Source of the DNA: Thalassotalea algicola
Lineage (GTDB): Bacteria; Pseudomonadota; Gammaproteobacteria; Enterobacterales; Alteromonadaceae
Length of the DNA stretch: 64,000 bases
Assembly: GCF_012932965.1 (NCBI RefSeq)
Contig: NZ_JABBXH010000010.1
Span: 1 to 64,000, forward strand
Reading direction: 5' to 3'
Within the stretch, counting starts at the first letter, position 1; each line of letters begins with the position of its first letter. A program made the position numbers and the translations under genes. Under the pieces are notes generated by a model that had not been told where the DNA came from, made no database searches, and saw nothing but the letters and a program-made list of their open reading frames with translations. Shown in pieces: positions 44,578 to 53,972 of this stretch.

Positions 44578-47346
44578 CTAAGTTAAAGATTCGATTTCAC
44601 TGTAGAGCTTATCGCCTTTAACTGGCTTAGGAATATAAGCGTTCATTCCTGTGTCAAAACAACGTTGGATATCATCATCAATTACGCTCGCCGTTAAAGC
44701 AATAATTGGCGTTTGATTCAGCTGCTGTGCTTTTTCAAATTCACGCAGTTCAATAGTTGCAGCAAAACCATCTTTAACAGGCATCATCAAGTCCATTAAT
44801 ATGACATCAAAATTGTGATCATCACAATATATATCCAGCGCTTCTTGCCCATCATTAGCCACCTGGTATTGATACCCCGCCTTTTCCAACAATAAAATAG
44901 CAACTTTCTGATTTATTTTATTGTCTTCCACTAACAGCACTTTAATGGCTTCACCCGAATTTTTTTCAGGTATTGTCTGCTTTGCTTGTCGTGTCACATT
45001 TTGCGATATAATTTGCTCATTTGAATGGCTCGACAACAACTTATTATTAGATGGCTCTTCTGGTTTTCCTATGACTTCGTTGGGCTTACAATTTTGAATT
45101 AAAGTTCGTTGACAACTATCTAAAGCGCGTATTAAGCGGTTACCTAGTAGTGGATAGGTCACTATCGACGATATTTCAATATCGAAATCTGCATTGTCAT
45201 TGTTTAAGTGTTTAACTAAACAAAGTGCGCTCGAACTTCTATTTAACTGCTCAAGCTGTGATAGTGTTTCAGGCGTTAATTGAACTTGATTTTCTACGTA
45301 AATAATGATGTGTTGTTGCTGAACATTGCATGCTTTATATGACGCTAAAGAGTCAAACTTTCCGGTTAAATGAACGCCAAGAAAATGCATTTCTTTAATG
45401 AAACTCTCTTGCATCTCAGTTCTTTCGCATACTAAGAAAATATCGCTATATTGATGTTTACTCTTATTACGTTCAGAGTTTTCAATATCCTTAAGCGATA
45501 ACGAAAAATAGAAACGGCTACCTTTATTTTTGATCGATTCAACGCCAATTTCGCCGCCCATCAACTCTATTAGTTGACGACTAATTGTTAGCCCTAAGCC
45601 TGTGCCAGAAAACTGCTTAGTAATCGATGCATCTTCTTGTGCAAATGCGAGAAATATATTGTGTTGTTGCTCGTCACTGATACCGACCCCCGTATCAGTC
45701 ACTTCAAACAATAATTGCACCTTCCCTTGTTGTTCTCCTAAATAGGCCAGTTTGATCTTAACGCTGCCGTTGCTCGTGAATTTAACAGCGTTTGACAACA
45801 AATTCATAAGCACTTGTCGAATACGATGATCATCAGCCATTACTCTATTAGGCACTTTCTCATCAATAGTTAGGCTCAGAGCCAAAGACTTTTCTTTTAT
45901 TTTAGGGCTGACAATCGCCGCTATGTCATACACCGATTCTCTAAGTGATGTTGAATGTTCGCTAAGACTAAGTTTGCCAGACTCAATTTTTGAAAAATCC
46001 AACACGTCATTTATCAGACTCAATAGCAATTGCGAAGAGGTGTCTATGGTATCAACATAATCTTTTTGAGCTGCGGTCAACTGGGTTCCAGCTAAGACTT
46101 CAGACATACCTATAACACCGTTTAACGGCGTACGAATTTCATGAGACATATTGGCTAAAAAGCTACTTTTCGCCCTACTTGCCGTAATAGCTTCTTCTTT
46201 TGCTAATTCTGCAGTATTTTTGGCTTGAACTAGGTTTTCTTGCTGAGTCCGGCGTTCTAACATCAGCCGTTCAACCTCTTTTGCAAATCGACTTAACTCA
46301 TCATCTCCTTCAACTTTGCTCACAAGCGATTGAGCCTTAATATTGTCTTCTTGAAGATATTCCAACACCAAGGTTAGCTTATTCGCCACTCGTCTGGCGA
46401 CATTAATACCGGCAATCAATACCAGCATGATAACAACAACAATTACCGAAAATAAAATAACTCTACTTTGTAAAAAGCTTTCTACTTCTTTATTTACAAC
46501 TAAAAGAAATTGTTGAGAAATCTCATTCGCGACAGCTTTAAAGAGCGCAAGTCGAGCGGCAAAAGCAGCATTTCCTTGAGCAATATCTTGTGGTTGTAAT
46601 TTTCCCGTTAAATGTTGCGCAAGCAATTGCTCTCTGTATAAAGCAGTTTGCTCAAACGCTGGATCTGAAAATGCTTTTAACAGTAAGTTTACTTGATGTT
46701 CATTTGCATTCATGATCACAAAACGCTCAACAAAAAGCTGTTGGTTTTGCATTAGCCCTTGAATGTCTTCTCTGACCTGTAAAGCCAAATCTGCATCTGT
46801 ACTAGCGTACGCAATAAGGCGCTTACTTTGCCAAGCTTCTTCTACTGCCCAAAACACCATCCATTTCAATTGAAATAGCGCTTTTAAGTGGCTATCAATA
46901 GTCGACGTTGAATTGTTTGAAGCGCTTTTTTCAATGTCTAATAATAACTCTTGATAGGCTTCAATTTGCCACAAAATATTGTCATTTCGTGTTTCAATAT
47001 TTTCTGCAGTTAAAACTGACCACACAATTTCTTGATATTGCTCTAAAAGCATTAAATGTGGTTCGAGATCATCACCTGAAAATATAACATTTGCGCTTCG
47101 CTTTAAATCGTCAACCAATTCACCGTGGCGTTCTTTGGGTGACTCGAAGGTATCAAGATAAGAAATTTCACTTAGCTGCGTAAGTGACTGCAGAAACTGC
47201 GCGGTTTGTTTTGATTTTTCTAACGCTTCAACTTGTGTGTTTACATCGTTAATTTGGCGTCCAGCCAAAATCACGATAACGATGGCTGGGATGATTACCA
47301 TCCACCATATTTTTTGCCTGATCGAAAGCTTTGTCCAAAAAGTCAA
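44578..47346 (-). CDS. Hybrid sensor histidine kinase with receiver domain
   Basis: A 922-residue protein. Membrane spans at about 13-29 and 296-316 enclose a helical periplasmic sensor. HAMP and a coiled coil follow, then HisKA with phospho-acceptor His402 (NMSHEIRTPLNG). The ATPase domain has NLLSNAVKF, DTGVGIS and GTGLGLTISRQL. A degenerate receiver-like stretch precedes an intact C-terminal receiver (LLVEDNKINQKV, ILMDLMMPVKDG). It is BarA/TorS-like in layout but has no HPt domain, so a separate HPt is needed. The divergent PstS-like/porin pair may relate to the sensed compound. Confidence 0.9.
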   Translation of the reverse strand: MTFWTKLSIRQKIWWMVIIPAIVIVILAGRQINDVNTQVEALEKSKQTAQFLQSLTQLSEISYLDTFESPKERHGELVDDLKRSANVIFSGDDLEPHLMLLEQYQEIVWSVLTAENIETRNDNILWQIEAYQELLLDIEKSASNNSTSTIDSHLKALFQLKWMVFWAVEEAWQSKRLIAYASTDADLALQVREDIQGLMQNQQLFVERFVIMNANEHQVNLLLKAFSDPAFEQTALYREQLLAQHLTGKLQPQDIAQGNAAFAARLALFKAVANEISQQFLLVVNKEVESFLQSRVILFSVIVVVIMLVLIAGINVARRVANKLTLVLEYLQEDNIKAQSLVSKVEGDDELSRFAKEVERLMLERRTQQENLVQAKNTAELAKEEAITASRAKSSFLANMSHEIRTPLNGVIGMSEVLAGTQLTAAQKDYVDTIDTSSQLLLSLINDVLDFSKIESGKLSLSEHSTSLRESVYDIAAIVSPKIKEKSLALSLTIDEKVPNRVMADDHRIRQVLMNLLSNAVKFTSNGSVKIKLAYLGEQQGKVQLLFEVTDTGVGISDEQQHNIFLAFAQEDASITKQFSGTGLGLTISRQLIELMGGEIGVESIKNKGSRFYFSLSLKDIENSERNKSKHQYSDIFLVCERTEMQESFIKEMHFLGVHLTGKFDSLASYKACNVQQQHIIIYVENQVQLTPETLSQLEQLNRSSSALCLVKHLNNDNADFDIEISSIVTYPLLGNRLIRALDSCQRTLIQNCKPNEVIGKPEEPSNNKLLSSHSNEQIISQNVTRQAKQTIPEKNSGEAIKVLLVEDNKINQKVAILLLEKAGYQYQVANDGQEALDIYCDDHNFDVILMDLMMPVKDGFAATIELREFEKAQQLNQTPIIALTASVIDDDIQRCFDTGMNAYIPKPVKGDKLYSEIESLT

Positions 47347-47523
47347 AATGGGTGTCCCTTTCCACTTTATTACTACTACCCTGTTAGCTTAGAACATATA
47401 TTTATAAATATCCTATCAATTCAGTGAAAATATTTACTATTTTTGTAAGAAAATAATCGTGTTAATTCATTAGTTTGCTTATTTTTTTAAATCAACTACC
47501 CTTTGAGTTACTACTAATGGAAT

Positions 47524-48036
47524 TTGAATCACAAGTACTGGATGTTCTTTCTAAACCGCCTTTTACCTCTTCTTGAAAAATTGCATCTTAAACCAATGCA
47601 ATTTCTAGTATTGCTTATTTTTATCTCTTTTCTCAGCAACACTAGTTACGCACAAACAGGCCACTCTTACGCTGTATTTACCCTAAACCAAGATCTACCT
47701 AAGTTATCAAAAAGTAAAGCCAGAATGCTGTTTAGAGGCAGAGTTAAATCTTTGCAAGGCACTCGTATTGAATTAAGTGACTGGCCAAGTGATCACAAGA
47801 TTCGCAACGAGTTCTATCAAAAATTATTAGGAAAAGACAAAGCACAAATGAACGCACATTGGGCCAGTTTATCATTCTCAGGAAAAGCACGTCCGCCAAA
47901 AGAAATTAAACAAGACTCTATGGAGGTACTATTACTTTGGTTAGAGGCCAATCAAAACCGCATTGGGTACGCGCCAGTTGATGCGCTGCCTAAGCATGCT
48001 AACGTGCTCTATGTTGTTCAAGGGGAAGGGTTATAA
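47524..48036 (+). CDS. Small periplasmic PstS-like binding protein
   Basis: Up to 170 residues. The start is unresolved: TTG 47524, ATG 47542 or ATG 47596 are possible, and the last gives a compact signal peptide ending NTSYAQ. The mature part (YAVFTLNQDLPKLSKSKARMLFRGRV ... IGYAPVDALPKHANVLYVVQ) resembles the PstS-like phosphate-binding family but covers only about one lobe, so a ligand as in true PstS is doubtful. Its stop overlaps the porin start (TAATG). Confidence 0.72.
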   Translation: MNHKYWMFFLNRLLPLLEKLHLKPMQFLVLLIFISFLSNTSYAQTGHSYAVFTLNQDLPKLSKSKARMLFRGRVKSLQGTRIELSDWPSDHKIRNEFYQKLLGKDKAQMNAHWASLSFSGKARPPKEIKQDSMEVLLLWLEANQNRIGYAPVDALPKHANVLYVVQGEGL

Positions 48037-49121
48037 TGAAAATGGATTTTATTAAGGCATATTTATTAGTGGTTTCCTTCGGTGCTAATGCTGCAGTTGA
48101 AATCACCGAAGATTTAACATTAAGCGGGTTTGGCTCTACATCTTGGGCTAAAAGTGACAATGATACGCCACTAATCATCAACCGAAGTATAAGTGACGAT
48201 AACTGTTGGGACTGCGACACGACATTTGGTTTACAGCTTGATTACTTTAACGATGCTTTTAAAGCATCTACGCAAATAGTAAAACGCCCTCAAGACGACT
48301 GGAGCGACCCCGAACTCGAATGGGCGTATTTAGGCTATGCGATTGGTGAAGTTGAATTTAGGGCAGGTCGATTACGATTACCGGTTTTTTTAGCATCCGA
48401 ATATTATTATGTGAGCCATGCCTATAAATATGCGCGCCCGCCTGAAGAGCTGTATAACTCTATACTAGGTATTACCGCATATAACGGCTTTAACGCAGTA
48501 TGGAACTTCGATGTATACGATGAATATCAGGTCTCAATTTCTCCCTTTATTGCATTTGAAGATGACAATACATTCGATATCAGTAAAACGTTTGATGTCG
48601 CTGTTGATGTAGAAGATATTGTCGGCGTATCAGCCTCTGTTAATGGTGATAATTTTAAGTGGAACTTTGCGTATTTCGATGCCAACTACGATCAAAAATT
48701 CATTCTGAGAAATGCTATTCCTGGTATTCCTTACTTAGAAATTGATCAGCCAAACCGCAACTTTGAACTATATTCGTTTGGTGCAGAGTATGAACTTGGC
48801 CAATGGACATTAGCGGCTGAACGCCAGCTTGGAAATGTAAGGTCAACTTGGTATGCCAGCGCTTCTTATCGATATAACCAACTGTCTCCTTATATTTTAT
48901 ATGGCGAAACGAAGACCAAACGAACAGATATAACTGACTTTGATGGCAAATCTGGAAGCAGCTTTGTTGCTGGCCTGCGATATGACATACGCTATAACTT
49001 GTCGGTGAATGTAGAATGGCAAAGCTTCAAAAGTTTTGGCGGGCAACGAGGTTCATTTGTTGAAACACCACAAGACAGTGACGCCAATATGTATACCGTA
49101 ATGTTTAGTTTTGTATTTTAG
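48036..49121 (+). CDS. Outer-membrane porin-like beta-barrel protein
   Basis: 361 residues with a short signal peptide (ending GANAA), alternating beta strands throughout (FRAGRLRLPVFLASEYYYVSHAY) and a C-terminal aromatic end MFSFVF, the BAM recognition signal. Translationally coupled to the PstS-like gene. Pairs of PstS-like protein and porin next to a sensor kinase occur in other marine gammaproteobacteria (from memory, not verified here). Confidence 0.82.
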   Translation: MKMDFIKAYLLVVSFGANAAVEITEDLTLSGFGSTSWAKSDNDTPLIINRSISDDNCWDCDTTFGLQLDYFNDAFKASTQIVKRPQDDWSDPELEWAYLGYAIGEVEFRAGRLRLPVFLASEYYYVSHAYKYARPPEELYNSILGITAYNGFNAVWNFDVYDEYQVSISPFIAFEDDNTFDISKTFDVAVDVEDIVGVSASVNGDNFKWNFAYFDANYDQKFILRNAIPGIPYLEIDQPNRNFELYSFGAEYELGQWTLAAERQLGNVRSTWYASASYRYNQLSPYILYGETKTKRTDITDFDGKSGSSFVAGLRYDIRYNLSVNVEWQSFKSFGGQRGSFVETPQDSDANMYTVMFSFVF

Positions 49122-49212
49122 TCCGATATCACTATAAGAAATAAGCGCTAAGCTTACTATTAAGAATTCAAGCTTGGTAGCGGTAACTAATAGAAAGTGA
49201 GTAGCTGAAAGA

Positions 49213-50769
49213 ATGGATGCAAAAAAGTTACCTATTCGCTGCAGTATCGATGCGTTATTAGAAGACCTTAAAAACATAGAGCGAGAAGACTGGCTTGATC
49301 ATTTTGTACCTGATAACTACTCAGGCGAATGGCAAATATTAACATTGCGCGGCCCTAAAGGAGAAACTCACCCAATTCGTCTAGCCTATTCAAATCCCAA
49401 TCAGACAGAGTTTGAATACACACCTCTAATAAATTTCACTCCTAATATCCGTGCCCTACTAGAGCAGTTTAACTGTACAGTTAACTCAGTACGACTAATG
49501 AAACTCACTAGTAAATCAATCATCAAGGAACACAGCGACTATGACTTAGAAATTAGTCAAGGTAACGCACGACTGCATATTCCACTAGTAACCCACCCTG
49601 ATGTCAATTTCGTAGTGAATAATCAAAAGACTGAAATGAAAGCAGGTGAATGCTGGTACTTAAATCTTGCGAAAAAACACTATGTCGAAAATTTCAGTCC
49701 TCTCGATAGAATTCACTTAGTCATTGATGTCAAAGTGAATGACTGGTTAAGTTCTCTCATGACAGAGAAAGTACAAAACAATGACACCCCTACACAACAA
49801 AAACTTTCAGACTTGGCTAAAACTTTGTTAAATCAAAATTTGCAGCCAGATACTTTAGAAAAAGAGCTTTCATTATTTGTAACATTGCTATTGAGCTTAA
49901 CCCCTGAAAACTTAAATTCAAATACACATCAGAATACGCAAACAACACTGGGCGTTGCATTATCTCCTGAAAATGCATTTGAATGTGCTAAAGACTTTAT
50001 TCGAACAATTAAATTTATGAGGGGATTGAGCAGCGCAATAGTTAATAAGTCGAAACCAACAAACACTAAGCCAGTTGAAGTGATTTATGCAGGCTGCGGA
50101 CCTTTAGCTATTATAGCTATGCCAATAATTCTTTTGAATAAAATACCCATCAAATTAACGGTAATCGACATTCATAAGGCCTCAATTGACTCAGTACAAT
50201 CGATTATCGAAAGTTTAGATAAAACACAGTTAATTAATGACTTTCTTTGTAATGACATTGATAGGTTCATCATTAAAGCAAACGCACAACCAGACGTAAT
50301 ATTGCTAGAAATAATGCAAGCTGGATTAGAAAACGAAGCACAGGTCGCGCTTAGCAAGCACCTATTAAAGCAAGCACCTGAAGCAACTATAATTCCGCAG
50401 AAAATAGAAGTTGATGCTATATGGGTCGATCCAAAAATAGAATTCAGTACGGCAGATATAGAAGAGAAGCGACTTAAAAGAACCCATTCACAAAATATCT
50501 TAGCGGTAGATAAAGATTTGCTGCTTAACTTACCAACTAAAGCAACATATATAGAATGTAAAGATATCTATGTACCACAAGTCTTAGCCGACAATTATAC
50601 AGCAATGCTGAAAACAGAAATTAAGATTTACGATGATATATCACTTAAAGATAACGAGTCGGGATTAACTAGCCTTAGAATAATTCCTCACCAATTCACC
50701 GCCGGCGCAGACAATAAAGTTTCTGCCAAATACTACTTGTGCGAACATCCTTATTTCGACTTTCAATAA
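49213..50769 (+). CDS. Fusion of Asp/Asn-hydroxylase-type 2OG oxygenase and PRMT-like methyltransferase
   Basis: A 518-residue protein. Residues about 40-175 match the Asp/Asn beta-hydroxylase family (PF05118 type): EHSDYDLEISQGNARLHIPL, MKAGECWYLNLAKKH and NFSPLDRIHLVID. Candidate iron ligands are His107, Asp109 and His156; Arg166, 10 residues after His156, occupies the 2-oxoglutarate-binding position. After a linker (175-260) comes a SAM-binding fold: VIYAGCGPLAIIAMP (about 270-284), VIDIH, and VILLEIMQAGLENEAQVALS then IIPQKIEV. This is like the double-E loop and barrel start of protein arginine methyltransferases. Substrate unknown. Confidence 0.78.
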   Translation: MDAKKLPIRCSIDALLEDLKNIEREDWLDHFVPDNYSGEWQILTLRGPKGETHPIRLAYSNPNQTEFEYTPLINFTPNIRALLEQFNCTVNSVRLMKLTSKSIIKEHSDYDLEISQGNARLHIPLVTHPDVNFVVNNQKTEMKAGECWYLNLAKKHYVENFSPLDRIHLVIDVKVNDWLSSLMTEKVQNNDTPTQQKLSDLAKTLLNQNLQPDTLEKELSLFVTLLLSLTPENLNSNTHQNTQTTLGVALSPENAFECAKDFIRTIKFMRGLSSAIVNKSKPTNTKPVEVIYAGCGPLAIIAMPIILLNKIPIKLTVIDIHKASIDSVQSIIESLDKTQLINDFLCNDIDRFIIKANAQPDVILLEIMQAGLENEAQVALSKHLLKQAPEATIIPQKIEVDAIWVDPKIEFSTADIEEKRLKRTHSQNILAVDKDLLLNLPTKATYIECKDIYVPQVLADNYTAMLKTEIKIYDDISLKDNESGLTSLRIIPHQFTAGADNKVSAKYYLCEHPYFDFQ

Positions 50770-50775
50770 TGAAAG

Positions 50776-51402
50776 TTATAGCAGGCTTGCACCGAAGTCT
50801 CTAACCTCTTGATTCGGGTCTTGGGTCGCGGCATGTTGTATAAAAATTAATGCAACATCGTGATAGCTCAACCTAGCTAATGCCATTAGCGCTTCTTTCT
50901 TTATTTCACTTGACTGAGCTGACATTATTACTTGCCCTAAGATTATTGCAGACTCTTCGTTACCGACTTGCGCTAAACCTTCTATAGAAGCCAGTTTAAC
51001 AACGTTACTTCTATCTCCTAGCCCAATCGCAATATTTGTCGAAGCACCTTGCATTACAAAATGCTCTATCGCTACTAACTTTTCATCGTCATCACTTTCA
51101 GAATTAAGAATCGCTCTAGAAAAATCATTCGCATCCATATACATAGCTTCTGGGTTTTCAGCAAGTAATGACCTTGTTGATGGAATATCCTGCCGTTGAG
51201 AATTCTTAGGTAAAGACACATTATCTACTTCAACTTCCATTAGTGAATTTTCTGGCAAATCAATGTTACTAGTTACTAATGCCTCAATATGCTTAGTTTC
51301 GCTTACTTCTTTTTCAGGACTTTCTGTATGAAGCAACAAATTAGCGAGCCAACCAACTAATGTCCCGAGTAAAAAGGCAAAACATAGCCCCACCCTATTC
51401 AT
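50776..51402 (-). CDS. Membrane-anchored HEAT-repeat protein
   Basis: 208 residues: an N-terminal membrane anchor (about 5-24, FAFLLGTLVGWLANLLL), a low-complexity linker, and C-terminal HEAT-like helical repeats (VVKLASIEGLAQVGNEES, IKKEALMALARLSYHD, EVRDFGASLL). The repeats probably mediate protein binding in the periplasm. Convergent with the oxygenase fusion gene, 6 bases apart. Confidence 0.75.
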   Translation of the reverse strand: MNRVGLCFAFLLGTLVGWLANLLLHTESPEKEVSETKHIEALVTSNIDLPENSLMEVEVDNVSLPKNSQRQDIPSTRSLLAENPEAMYMDANDFSRAILNSESDDDEKLVAIEHFVMQGASTNIAIGLGDRSNVVKLASIEGLAQVGNEESAIILGQVIMSAQSSEIKKEALMALARLSYHDVALIFIQHAATQDPNQEVRDFGASLL

Positions 51403-51584
51403 TTAAAATTCCTTAAAAATCTATTTGTTACTCTACAAAGCATACATTTTTGTCTAAATATTTTACAAACTGTTTATTGATTATAATATAACCAACCGTA
51501 AGTGATTGTTTTTTATACATCGGCATGCTTTATGCACTGGTGAGTCCTGATATAAAAAGACAAACGAATAAAGTAAGGATAGCT

Positions 51585-52334
51585 ATGATTGATAAATTGA
51601 ATAGAAAATTAAGAGTTTTAGTACTGACCTTGCTAATACCATTTGCAAGTCATGTTCATGCTGGCTTAATTGAAGCCAATGTAGGAAATCACTTATCTGG
51701 CTTGCTCGATGGTAGCTTAGTTGCCTTACCAGATATTAATAACGCACAGCTCGGCCAGCCACTGCCATTCGATAAAATTAATGGTGCCGATGAACCCCCA
51801 TTGCTTCCACCACCACCAGATGTTCTGCCTGAGCCATTAGATCCAGGTCCTGTCAGTTGGTTGTTTAATTACGGTATTATTACTGACACAATTTTAAGCG
51901 CTACGCTGTCGTTTGGCATCTGGGATTTAGATTCAGCATCATCGGGGTCACAATTGCAAGCCTTCTCTATGGGCGGTCTAGATCACACCGCACCACTCGA
52001 CGGACTATTTGAAGGTGCTGCAACCGTTGATAGCCAATATAGTGTATTTAATATTGCTATTGATGCAGCTCAATTTGCCGCTCTTGCCACAGGTTCATTT
52101 GGTGCTTCTTTGGATATAGGTGGAAGTGGCTTGGTGAGTCCTCTGTTCGGTCCATTTGCTGGACAAACAATTCAAACCCCTGGTAATGGCTTTGCGCTTA
52201 TCTACTCTACATTGACAATTAATACGCAGGACTCTACCCCTCCACCGCCACCTGGACAAATACCAGAACCTAATATCATTGCTATGTTTTTGCTGTCGTT
52301 GTTAGCACTAAGATTAAAACTTGCTAAAAAATAA
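51585..52334 (+). CDS. PEP-CTERM sorting-signal protein
   Basis: 249 residues from ATG 51585 (AAGGAT upstream); the frame is open from 51525. A signal peptide (about 1-26, ending HVHA) precedes a proline-rich, beta-rich body. The C-terminus is a PEP-CTERM tripartite signal: IPEP, a hydrophobic span, and a basic end (LKLAKK). Such proteins are processed by an exosortase and displayed on or released from the surface. No exosortase is in this window. Confidence 0.75.
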   Translation: MIDKLNRKLRVLVLTLLIPFASHVHAGLIEANVGNHLSGLLDGSLVALPDINNAQLGQPLPFDKINGADEPPLLPPPPDVLPEPLDPGPVSWLFNYGIITDTILSATLSFGIWDLDSASSGSQLQAFSMGGLDHTAPLDGLFEGAATVDSQYSVFNIAIDAAQFAALATGSFGASLDIGGSGLVSPLFGPFAGQTIQTPGNGFALIYSTLTINTQDSTPPPPPGQIPEPNIIAMFLLSLLALRLKLAKK

Positions 52335-52343
52335 GGATTCAAA

Positions 52344-52730
52344 ATGATTAGCCGACGACATTTTTTACACAGTGCTGGCGCTCTATTTGCCGCAAGTGCA
52401 AGCTCAAGCGTATTTGCACTTCCTAAATTTTCTTCGTTAGAGCGTGAGGCTGTTTCTCAGCTAACACACTACCGAGAAAAAATTGGCGACACGTTCTATG
52501 CAAGAGCCGAACATGGCACGCTTGCTTTAACTCTTGTTGATATTGAAGATCAATACGAAAACGATATATATCAACAATTTGTGCTGGTTTTTGATACTCA
52601 AGGAAATTCTTGCGCAGACGAGCTTTACAAGGTTACCCATGTAAAATCGTTTAATTCGAGCCTATTACGACTTGATAAAAGTGATACCGATAATCGACTC
52701 GTTAAAAGTAGATTTTGTTTATTAAAGTAA
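52344..52730 (+). CDS. Tat-exported small protein (DUF6916-like)
   Basis: 128 residues with a twin-arginine signal (SRRHFLHSAGALFAASASSS, about 3-22). The mature part (YREKIGDTFYARAEHGTLALTLVDIEDQY ... FVLVFDT) resembles the DUF6916 family, which is often encoded beside phage-tail-collar (MdpB-like) proteins; that link is from memory. It starts 9 bases after the PEP-CTERM gene and 97 bases before the collar gene. Confidence 0.65.
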   Translation: MISRRHFLHSAGALFAASASSSVFALPKFSSLEREAVSQLTHYREKIGDTFYARAEHGTLALTLVDIEDQYENDIYQQFVLVFDTQGNSCADELYKVTHVKSFNSSLLRLDKSDTDNRLVKSRFCLLK

Positions 52731-52827
52731 ATAATTAACAACTAAATATAAACGGCTGCAGTTAGTCGCAGTATTCTTTACGAAGTCAAAAAGGAATTGC
52801 TAAGCCACAAGGAAAAGAGGAATTATT

Positions 52828-53379
52828 ATGTCTGAACCATTTATTGGCCAAATTATGATGTTTGGCGGCAACTTCGCCCCAAGAGGCTGGGCACTATGTG
52901 ACGGTCAACTACTATCAATTGCAAGCAACTCGGCTTTATTTTCCATCCTAGGCACTATGTATGGTGGTGACGGAAGATCCACTTTTGGATTACCCGACTT
53001 AAGAAGTAGAGTTCCAATGCACGCTGGCAATGGGCCAGGTCTTACTCCTAAGTCACTAGGACAAAAAAGTGGAACTGAAAACGTGACAATGACTACCAAT
53101 CAAATGCCACCGCATAACCATGGCGTCACTGCAGTCGCGCAAGCAAATAGCACTGGAGGAAATGCGAATACCGCAGTAGGTAATGTTTGGTCAAATGATG
53201 CCGGTTACTATTCTGCAACATATTCCTCCGATACCGATAGCTTAGCCCCGATGGCTAACCAAGCGATAAACGTGACTGAAAACACTATGGGGGGAGGTCA
53301 ATCACAAACCAATTTGCCTCCCTATCAAGTCGTTAACTTCATCATTGCATTGGTTGGTGTATTTCCTTCAAGGAATTAG
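52828..53379 (+). CDS. Phage tail collar domain protein (MdpB-like)
   Basis: A 183-residue tail-collar protein: SEPFIGQIMMFGGNFAPRGWALCDGQLL start, FGLPDLRSRVPMHAG, MPPHNHG and PPYQVVNFIIALVG at the end. In phages this domain is part of short tail fibres, but single-gene bacterial homologues (microcystin-dependent MdpB type) occur outside prophages. No other phage gene is near. Good AGAGG ribosome-binding site. Confidence 0.9.
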   Translation: MSEPFIGQIMMFGGNFAPRGWALCDGQLLSIASNSALFSILGTMYGGDGRSTFGLPDLRSRVPMHAGNGPGLTPKSLGQKSGTENVTMTTNQMPPHNHGVTAVAQANSTGGNANTAVGNVWSNDAGYYSATYSSDTDSLAPMANQAINVTENTMGGGQSQTNLPPYQVVNFIIALVGVFPSRN

Positions 53380-53394
53380 TTTATACGATCATTT

Positions 53395-53420
53395 AGAGGA
53401 GCCTTGAGCTCCTCTTTTTT
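53395..53420 (+). terminator. Terminator after the tail-collar gene
   Basis: Stem AGAGGAGC / GCTCCTCT, 5-nt loop, six T. It ends the PEP-CTERM/Tat/collar unit before the GNAT gene. Confidence 0.88.
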
Positions 53421-53443
53421 ATTGCAAAATTAATAGTTATTTT

Positions 53444-53911
53444 ATGGTAGTCAGTTTTAAATTAGTTGAGCCAAAACAGTCTCCTAGCTGTATTGAACAA
53501 AATTGGCTGCCGTATTTTGAGCAACAATTTTCAGCTATGCCAATACAAGTAGCCTCTCAACTAAGCGCTTTACAAGTAAAAGCTAAAGTTCGGGACTACT
53601 TTAATCGTTGGCCCAATCTAAACACCTATACAATAATTCGCCAAGGTGAAAGTACAGGCTGCATATTGATCGCTGCGGAAAATGATGTGCTCCACATTAT
53701 CGACCTTATTGTACTAACACAATTTCAAAACCAAGGAATTGCAAAGTCGACGCTAGAACAGGCTATCGCTTTAGCGTCTGAAAGACAGTGTTCGACTGTT
53801 CAACTATCTGTAGCAAAAGAAAATCATGCAGTTAACTTATATCGTGCCTTTGAATTCGACGTGATAGACGAGTCTGTTTCCCATCTATCTATGGAGTTAA
53901 AATTAACCTAA
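53444..53911 (+). CDS. GNAT family N-acetyltransferase
   Basis: 155 residues with the GNAT acetyl-CoA motif in VLHIIDLIVLTQFQNQGIAKSTLEQAI and the C-terminal NLYRAFEFDVID strand. The substrate is unknown. It comes 24 bases after a terminator, so either read-through or its own promoter drives it. GNAT genes often accompany tail-collar genes of this type (from memory). Confidence 0.83.
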   Translation: MVVSFKLVEPKQSPSCIEQNWLPYFEQQFSAMPIQVASQLSALQVKAKVRDYFNRWPNLNTYTIIRQGESTGCILIAAENDVLHIIDLIVLTQFQNQGIAKSTLEQAIALASERQCSTVQLSVAKENHAVNLYRAFEFDVIDESVSHLSMELKLT

Positions 53912-53972
53912 AAACAATGCTTTAAAAAAGAAAAAATAGCAGTATCACAGCATGTATTTAATCAAGGAGAGA

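Noticed and set aside
47524-47595. Long N-terminus of the PstS-like protein from the TTG start
   Set aside because: It has no ribosome-binding site and delays the signal peptide. It is kept in the coordinates only because the true start could not be settled.
52828-53379. Prophage remnant because of the tail-collar protein
   Set aside because: No integrase, capsid, terminase or other tail gene is nearby, and the gene has its own promoter-like setting and terminator. Stand-alone bacterial homologues are known.
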